Positions 59,316 through 64,000 of a DNA stretch of 64,000 nt are shown here, in pieces. A program made the position numbers and the translations under genes. The DNA is taken from positions 1,302,001-1,366,000 of the forward strand of contig NZ_LT607409.1 of NCBI RefSeq assembly GCF_900091505.1. The letters are read 5' to 3'. Under the pieces are notes generated by a model that worked only from the letters and a program-made list of their open reading frames with translations, searched no databases and was not told the DNA's origin. Positions within the stretch are counted from its first letter, which is position 1, and each line of letters begins with the position of its first letter. This DNA comes from Micromonospora chokoriensis (GTDB lineage: Bacteria; Actinomycetota; Actinomycetes; Mycobacteriales; Micromonosporaceae).

Positions 59316-59864
59316 GTGACCACGCTGCGGCTACGCCCCGAGGACCCGGCCGACGCCGGCTCGGTACGCCGCGTTCTGCGCGCTGCCTTCGCCCGTCCGG
59401 ACGTGGCGACACCGCCGGAGGTGAGCCTCGTCGACGAGCTGCGCGGCACCGCCGCCTGGCTGCCGGAGCTGGCCATGGTCGCGGAGTACGGCGGTGAGGT
59501 GGTCGGTTACGCGCTGCTCACCCGGGTGCGTGTGCGGCCGGAGCGGGGTGCGGACGTTCCCGTCCTGGCACTCGGTCCGGTTGCGGTGGCACCGCACCGG
59601 CAGCGCGTCGGGCACGGCACGTCGGTCGTGCAGGCCGCGTTGGACGCCTCCACCGAGTTGGGTGAGCGGCTGGTCGTGGTGCTCGGCGACCCGGCGTTCT
59701 ACCGCCGGTTCGGCTTCGGCCCGGCGGCGGAGCTGGGCCTGACCGGGCCGTGGGCTGGTCTCGGTGAGCCGTGGCAGGCGTTGGTGCTGCCACCGTCCAC
59801 CAGCGAGGAGGGCCCCCCACCCCGCGGTGAGGTGCTCTTTCCGGCGCCCTGGTCCAAGGTCTGA
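59316..59864 (+). CDS. GNAT family N-acetyltransferase
   Basis: A 182-residue protein of the COG3153-type acetyltransferases: L-R-L-R-P-E-D at the N-terminus, L-G-P-V-A-V-A-P-H-R-Q-R-V-G-H-G (the acetyl-CoA loop, close to Q/R-x-x-G-x-G), V-L-G-D-P-A-F-Y-R-R-F-G-F-G, and a final G-E-V-L-F-P-A-P-W. GTG 59316 follows GGCGGG. The substrate is unknown. Confidence 0.87.
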   Translation: MTTLRLRPEDPADAGSVRRVLRAAFARPDVATPPEVSLVDELRGTAAWLPELAMVAEYGGEVVGYALLTRVRVRPERGADVPVLALGPVAVAPHRQRVGHGTSVVQAALDASTELGERLVVVLGDPAFYRRFGFGPAAELGLTGPWAGLGEPWQALVLPPSTSEEGPPPRGEVLFPAPWSKV

Positions 59865-59880
59865 CCGCGTCGACGCGGTC
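59863..59880. terminator. Palindrome between convergent genes
   Basis: GACCGCGTCGACGCGGTC is a perfect 18-bp palindrome overlapping the end of the acetyltransferase gene; no loop or U tract is evident, so terminator function is only possible. Confidence 0.4.
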
Positions 59881-59887
59881 GGTGACG

Positions 59888-59947
59888 GTCAGGCCGGTTG
59901 GGTGCGCAGGTGCCGGCGTCAGGCCGGTTGGGTGCGTAGGTACCGGC
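59888..59947. repeat. 30-bp tandem duplication at the ATPase 3' end
   Basis: 59888-59917 and 59918-59947 are adjacent copies of the same 30 bp (28 of 30 identical). The right copy carries the last codons and stop of the ATPase gene; the left copy repeats them beyond the stop, as a silent duplicate. Confidence 0.85.
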
Positions 59948-61157
59948 CGAAGTGCGGCACCGTGAAGGCGACAGTGCCCCGCTCACCGGAGTAGATCAGC
60001 CCCTTCTTGATGAGCGCGTCGCGGGCCGGGGACAGGCTGGCGGGCTTGCGGCCGAGTGCCCGGGCGATCTCGGCGGTGGGCACCGCGGCGTCCATGTCGT
60101 CGCGGACCACCGCTGAAGCGTCGCCCTCGACAGCGGACAACGTGGCCATCGCCCGCATGTATTCGCGCTCGGCGGGCGTGGCCCGCTCGAATCGGGAGCC
60201 GAAGAACCCGACCGCCAGTTCCGCCTCCGCCTCCGGTGCGGCGACCCGCACGTCGGCGGCGGTGATCGGCGAGCGCGGCGCGTGATCCCAGGTCGCCTTG
60301 CCGTACGCCTGGACGAAGTACGGATAGCCGCCGGACTTCTCGTAGAGCAGGTCGAGCGCCTTCTGTTCGTACTCGACCTCCTCGCGCTCGGCCGGCGCGC
60401 AGAGCGCCTGGTCGGCGGCGATCCGGTCGAGCCGGTCGATGCGCTGGTAGCGGAACAACCGCTCGGAGTACGACTTGGCGGCGCTGAGCACCGCCGGCAG
60501 GTGCGGTAGGCCGGCGCCGACCACGATCAGGGGTGCGCCGAGCTGGGACAGCTCGTGGCAGGCGGCGCAGAGCGCCGACACGTCCTCCGGGCCCAGGTCC
60601 TGCATCTCGTCGATGAAGACGGCGATGCCGGTGCCCACGTCACTGGCCACGGCGGCGGCGTCACTGAGCAGCTCGACCAGGTCGATCTCGATGTCGCCGG
60701 AGTCGGCCCGGCCGCTGGCCGCCGGCACGTCGATGCCGGGCTGCCACCGGTCGCGCAGTTTCGGGGCGGCGCCGGCCCGGCCGGTCGGGGCGGAGCGTTG
60801 GGCGAACGCCTTGAGGACGCCGAGGAAGGTGTCGATCCGGTCCGGTGCCCGGTGTCGGGGGGCGAGCTCCCGGACGGCCATGTGCAGGGCGGCGGCGACC
60901 GGGCGACGCAACGACTGGTCCGGCCGCGCCTCGATCTTGCCGCTGCCCCAGAGATGGTTGATGGCCTGGGACCGGAGGGTGTTGAGCAGGACCGTCTTGC
61001 CGACGCCCCGCAGCCCGGTGAGCATCAGGCTGCGCTCGGGGCGACCCCGTGCGATGCGTTCCAGCACGATGTCGAAGACGTCCAGCTCCCGCCCCCGCCC
61101 GGCGAGCTCGGGCGGACGCTGGCCGGCGCCCGGCGCGTACGGGTTGCGGACCGGATC
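59919..61157 (-). CDS. AAA/STAND-like ATPase with winged-helix tail
   Basis: A 412-residue ATP-binding protein similar to Orc1/Cdc6- or AAA_16-type ATPases. The N-terminal E-L-A-G-R-G-R-E-L precedes Walker A G-L-R-G-V-G-K-T-V-L-L, Walker B is I-A-V-F-I-D-E-M-Q-D-L-G, and sensor-like residues occur near G-A-G-L-P-H-L. The C-terminus (about 330-412; I-A-R-A-L-G-R-K-P-A-S-L-S-P-A-R-D-A-L) is a winged helix. The role is unknown. GTG 61157 is chosen because V-D-P-V-R-N-P-Y-A-P-G is the typical opening; ATG 61202 is possible. It lies downstream of two LppU-like genes. Confidence 0.82.
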   Translation of the reverse strand, partial: DPVRNPYAPGAGQRPPELAGRGRELDVFDIVLERIARGRPERSLMLTGLRGVGKTVLLNTLRSQAINHLWGSGKIEARPDQSLRRPVAAALHMAVRELAPRHRAPDRIDTFLGVLKAFAQRSAPTGRAGAAPKLRDRWQPGIDVPAASGRADSGDIEIDLVELLSDAAAVASDVGTGIAVFIDEMQDLGPEDVSALCAACHELSQLGAPLIVVGAGLPHLPAVLSAAKSYSERLFRYQRIDRLDRIAADQALCAPAEREEVEYEQKALDLLYEKSGGYPYFVQAYGKATWDHAPRSPITAADVRVAAPEAEAELAVGFFGSRFERATPAEREYMRAMATLSAVEGDASAVVRDDMDAAVPTAEIARALGRKPASLSPARDALIKKGLIYSGERGTVAFTVPHFGRYLRTQPA

Positions 61158-61241
61158 CACGCATTGGAGAGTATCGGGCCATCTAGCTGCGGGGCTAGAC
61201 ATGGATAGATGGGGCTACCGGCGTGTCGAGGCCGTCGAGAC

Positions 61242-61285
61242 AAAACTAGGGCTGTCTAGCTTGGACGCTAGACGGCCCTAGTTTT
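61242..61285 (-). terminator. CTAG-rich intrinsic terminator
   Basis: Arms 61242-61260 (AAAACTAGGGCTGTCTAGC) and 61267-61285 match in 18 of 19 bases around a 6-nt loop. Read leftwards, the stem ends in TTTT, as expected for a terminator of the LppU-like gene. CTAG occurs four times, although it is rare in high-GC genomes. Confidence 0.8.
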
Positions 61286-61297
61286 GCCAAGCGGCGG

Positions 61298-62131
61298 CTA
61301 GCGTTTCTTCAGGCAGAGGACGTAGTCGAACAGGTCGATCGAGTTGTCGTGCACATAGTTCGCTGTCGCCTGCGGCGCGAGCGTCTCGCACCGGTCCCCG
61401 TCGGTGGTCGCCGGGATCCGCAACAGCACCTGGTACGTGTTCGGGCCACACGGCACCTTGCGCAGCTCCGCGTCGTCCTCGGTGCCCTCGTTCACCACGC
61501 AGTCGCCCCGGGCGAACTCCTCGTCCGGGTCGGGAGGGCTCGGCAGGGCCGGCGTCGGTGCCGCGCTGGGCAGGACGGGCGGACGCACCGGCATGCTCAC
61601 CGACGGCTTGGGCTCGACGTCCTTGGTGGCGTCCGCCACTCTCCAGATCGCCCAGCCGGCCAGGCCGAGGCACGGGCAGAGCAGGAGCAGCACCACCAGC
61701 GCGATGATGAGGGCGATCTTGCGGCCGTTGGTCTTCACCGGAGCGCCGGGCGGCATGCCGAAGCCGCCCGGAGGCGGCGGGCCCCACGGCGCGGACGGCT
61801 GACCCGGGACCGGCCCGGGCGGCGGGAACGGCCCAGGTGGCGGGAACGGCCCGGGCGGCGGGTAACCCGGACCCGAGGTCGGCGGCGGTGCCCACATCGG
61901 TTCGGTCGGAGGCTCCGGGTTGCTGGGCGGGGGTGCCCACATCGGGGCGGTGGGCGGTTCCGCTCCACTCGGTGGAGGGCCCCACTGCTGCCGGGTCGGG
62001 TCCTCGGCGGGCGGCGGCGGACCCCACTGCGGCAGTGTCGGATCGACCGGTGGCGGGCCGCCGGACCCCTCGGAAGGGCGCTGCTGACGGTCGTCCGGCT
62101 GGTCGGAGCCCGGTGGTCCGTAGGTCGTCAT
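61298..62131 (-). CDS. LppU/SCO3897-like membrane protein (copy 1)
   Basis: A 277-residue protein. Residues 1-135 are Pro/Gly/Trp-rich, with repeated W-G-P-P-P and M-W-A-P-P-P units. A membrane helix follows (about 138-165), then a linker and an extracytoplasmic C-terminal domain with paired cysteines (G-D-C-V-V-N-E; V-P-C-G-P-N-T-Y-Q-V; D-R-C-E-T; Y-V-L-C-L-K-K-R). The same domain occurs in the neighbouring gene, so the two are paralogues. ATG 62131 has GGGGAT upstream. Function is unknown. Confidence 0.83.
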   Translation of the reverse strand: MTTYGPPGSDQPDDRQQRPSEGSGGPPPVDPTLPQWGPPPPAEDPTRQQWGPPPSGAEPPTAPMWAPPPSNPEPPTEPMWAPPPTSGPGYPPPGPFPPPGPFPPPGPVPGQPSAPWGPPPPGGFGMPPGAPVKTNGRKIALIIALVVLLLLCPCLGLAGWAIWRVADATKDVEPKPSVSMPVRPPVLPSAAPTPALPSPPDPDEEFARGDCVVNEGTEDDAELRKVPCGPNTYQVLLRIPATTDGDRCETLAPQATANYVHDNSIDLFDYVLCLKKR

Positions 62132-62155
62132 GTCATATCCCCGGGGTGGGTGGTC

Positions 62156-62941
62156 TCAGCGTTGTTTGAGGCAGAGGACGAAGTCGAGGGTGTCCAGCTC
62201 GCTGTCGAAGAAGTACCAGTTGGTGTACCCCTCGACCTTGCTGCACTTGGCCTCGGCGTCACGCTCGCCGCTGGTCGCGCCGTCGACCCGGCTCAGCACC
62301 TCGTACGTCTTCGCCGCGCAGCCGCTGATCAGCAGCTTGGGCTTGCCGCCCGCGGCACCGTCGTTGCGGACACACTGGCCGACCTTGGCGAACCGGGGAT
62401 CGGCCGACGATTCCGGAGCGGCGCCGCTCGGGGCGGGCGCGGCGACGTCCGCGTCCGCACTCGGTTCACCGGCAACTGGTGAGTCGCTGGGTGCGGCCAA
62501 GGGTGCGGGATCGTCCTGCCCGCGGAGCAGCCAGAAGGCACCACCGGCGGCCACCACCAGCAGTACGACGGCCAGAACCGCGATCAGCGGCCCCCGACCG
62601 CGCCGGCCTGGCGCCGGAGCAGGATCGCCGCCGTACGGGGTCTCGTCCGGCCGGTACGGCTGCCCGTACGCCGGGATCGCCCCGTACGAGCCGCCGTAGG
62701 GCGGTGACCCCTGCTCACGCCCGTAGCGCCCCTCGGAGCCGCCCCCGTAGGAAGCGGGACCTGGGCCGTCGTAGGGTCCGGGTCTCCCCTGCGGGGCGCG
62801 CGGATACGACGGAACCGCAGGCGGGTACTGCTCGTTCGCGGGCGGATAAGGCTGCTGCATCGGCCGTCCGGGCGTCTCGTCGGGTCGTTGCCCACGCCAC
62901 GGTCCCGGGTCGCCTCCGCCCGGTGGTCCGTAGTTCGTCAT
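62156..62941 (-). CDS. LppU/SCO3897-like membrane protein (copy 2)
   Basis: A 261-residue paralogue of the downstream gene: Pro/Tyr/Gly-rich cytoplasmic part (1-115), membrane helix (about 118-142; L-I-A-V-L-A-V-V-L-L-V-V), Ala/Pro/Ser linker, and the C-terminal domain (G-Q-C-V-R-N-D-G; S-G-C-A-A-K-T-Y-E-V-L; A-K-C-S-K-V-E-G; F-V-L-C-L-K-Q-R). Both end in the same C-L-K-x-R motif. ATG 62941 has AGGAGGG upstream. The 24-nt gap to copy 1 suggests one operon. Confidence 0.84.
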   Translation of the reverse strand: MTNYGPPGGGDPGPWRGQRPDETPGRPMQQPYPPANEQYPPAVPSYPRAPQGRPGPYDGPGPASYGGGSEGRYGREQGSPPYGGSYGAIPAYGQPYRPDETPYGGDPAPAPGRRGRGPLIAVLAVVLLVVAAGGAFWLLRGQDDPAPLAAPSDSPVAGEPSADADVAAPAPSGAAPESSADPRFAKVGQCVRNDGAAGGKPKLLISGCAAKTYEVLSRVDGATSGERDAEAKCSKVEGYTNWYFFDSELDTLDFVLCLKQR

Positions 62942-63022
62942 GCCGCCCTCCTGCACGAGTGGTGAGAGGCCGGCCACCAACACGCGACGCCGACTCCGAC
63001 GTCACCGTAGCGTGGTCCACTG

Positions 63023-64000
63023 ATGAGCTCACCTCCACCGAGCGCCGCAGCCCTCGCCGGCCGCCGCGCAGGCACCACACCGACCCTGATCTGGACCGCG
63101 TTGATCGTGGTCTACCTGCTCTGGGGATCCACCTATCTGGCCATCCGGATCACTGTGGAGACGCTGCCGCCGCTGCTGTCGGCAGCCCTGCGGTTCGCGG
63201 TGGCCGGGCTGATCCTGGCGGTGGTGCTGCGGCTGCGTCGAGGGCCCGGCGCGCTGCGGGTCGACCGCCGGCAACTCGGCTCGGCCGCGCTGGTCGGCGT
63301 ACTCCTGCTCGCCGGCGGCAACGGCCTGGTGGTGCTCGCCGAGTCCGGGCCACCCGGGGTGGCGCTGCCCTCCGGCATCGCCGCGCTGCTGGTGGCGACA
63401 GTGCCGCTGCTGGTGGTGCTGTTGCGTTCGGCCACCGGCGACCGGCCCCCGCTCTGGACGTTCGCCGGGGTCACGGTCGGCTTCGCCGGTCTGGTGCTGC
63501 TGGTGCTGCCCGCCGGCAGTTCGGACGCGGTGCCGCTGGTGGGGGCGTTGACAGTGGTGGCGGCGGCGACCTCCTGGTCGTTCGGGTCGTTCCTGTCCGG
63601 ACGCATCCGGATGCCCACCGACCCGTTCGTCGCGACGGTGTACGAGATGCTGGCCGGTGCCCTGGTGCTGGCCGTCGTCTCCGCCGGTCGGGGCGAGCTG
63701 AGCGACTTCCACCCGGCGCAGGTCAGCGCGCGCTCCTGGCTGGCGCTGGGCTACCTCATGGTGGCCGGCTCGCTGGTGGCCTTCACCGCGTACGTCTGGC
63801 TGCTGCACAACGCGCCCATCTCGTTGGTGTCGACGTACGCCTACGTCAACCCGGCGGTCGCGGTGGCGCTCGGTGCGCTGCTGGTCGCCGAGCCGATCAC
63901 CCCGCAGGTGCTGCTCGGCGGAGCGGTCATCGTGGCCGGTGTCGCACTGGTGGTGAGCACGGAACGGCCGCGCCGGGCGAGCGCGGGATCACGATTGGGG
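63023..64000 (+). CDS. EamA family transporter, 3' end beyond window
   Basis: 326 codons are visible, with no stop before the window edge. About ten hydrophobic helices form two EamA repeats (first from I-V-V-Y-L-L-W-G-S-T-Y-L-A-I-R, second from A-A-A-T-S-W-S-F-G-S-F-L). The family exports small metabolites or amino acids; the substrate is unknown. ATG 63023 is divergent from the LppU-like pair. Confidence 0.88.
   Translation, partial: MSSPPPSAAALAGRRAGTTPTLIWTALIVVYLLWGSTYLAIRITVETLPPLLSAALRFAVAGLILAVVLRLRRGPGALRVDRRQLGSAALVGVLLLAGGNGLVVLAESGPPGVALPSGIAALLVATVPLLVVLLRSATGDRPPLWTFAGVTVGFAGLVLLVLPAGSSDAVPLVGALTVVAAATSWSFGSFLSGRIRMPTDPFVATVYEMLAGALVLAVVSAGRGELSDFHPAQVSARSWLALGYLMVAGSLVAFTAYVWLLHNAPISLVSTYAYVNPAVAVALGALLVAEPITPQVLLGGAVIVAGVALVVSTERPRRASAGSRLG

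Overview
The window reads as an ori-proximal chromosome segment of a high-GC actinomycete, most likely Micromonosporaceae (Micromonospora or Salinispora type). The basis is very strong GC bias at third codon positions, many GTG/TTG starts, and gene order. The left half matches the conserved actinobacterial order dnaA | rpmH-rnpA-yidD-yidC-jag-rsmG-parA-parB, then cwlM-trxA-trxB-(anti-sigma)-sigM-(pseudokinase)-murJ-pcnA. The right half matches the order known from mycobacteria: ino1-padR-DUF5318-ponA-mannosyltransferase-rpsF-ssb-rpsR-rplI-dnaB.

Layout. 1-506: 5' end of dnaA, leaving the window on the minus strand. 0.5-7.3 kb: rpmH-to-parB gene string. 7.3-10.4 kb: an almost gene-free centromere-like stretch with parS sites, a 7-bp minisatellite, an IS256-family insertion, a 17-bp tandem array, a long hairpin and a DnaA-box cluster; two further parS sites lie inside parA. 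10.4-16.4 kb: a HIT-like conserved protein, D-Ala-D-Ala ligase, an aminotransferase, an acetyltransferase and a CwlM-type amidase. 16.5-25.2 kb: thioredoxin system, SigM with its anti-sigma factor, a membrane pseudokinase, the lipid II flippase MurJ and the CCA-adding enzyme. 25.3-29.0 kb: flotillin/NfeD pair, Ogt and a ribbon-helix-helix/Doc-like toxin-antitoxin pair. 29.1-39.4 kb: inositol phosphate synthase with a PadR regulator, class A penicillin-binding protein, two membrane glycosyltransferases and endonuclease IV. 40.0-46.7 kb: S6-SSB-S18-L9 ribosomal operon with a probable S6:S18 leader, a palindromic MITE-like element and dnaB interrupted by a class 3 intein. 46.7-52.5 kb: a mycothiol-type (DinB-fold) protein, a zinc ribbon protein, a phosphoribosyltransferase, a GT87-like protein and a GGDEF-EAL protein. 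53.2-64 kb: a SARP-type regulator, a molybdenum cofactor cluster (moaC-mog-moeA-moaE), GT87, DoxX, an acetyltransferase, an AAA ATPase, two tandem LppU-like membrane proteins and the start of an EamA transporter.

How it works together. Chromosome initiation and segregation (DnaA, ParAB, parS, DnaB, SSB) sit beside envelope synthesis (MurJ, the pseudokinase, CwlM, Ddl, PonA, YidC) and redox/stress control (Trx, SigM). Regulation visible in the DNA includes DnaA boxes upstream of dnaA, near parS, upstream of the pseudokinase and upstream of dnaB. It also includes a 25-bp PadR operator, an operator dyad over the antitoxin start codon, a Shine-Dalgarno-masking leader before rpsF, and many intrinsic-terminator hairpins. 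No tRNA, rRNA or CRISPR array was recognised. All identifications come from reading the sequence, without database searches.
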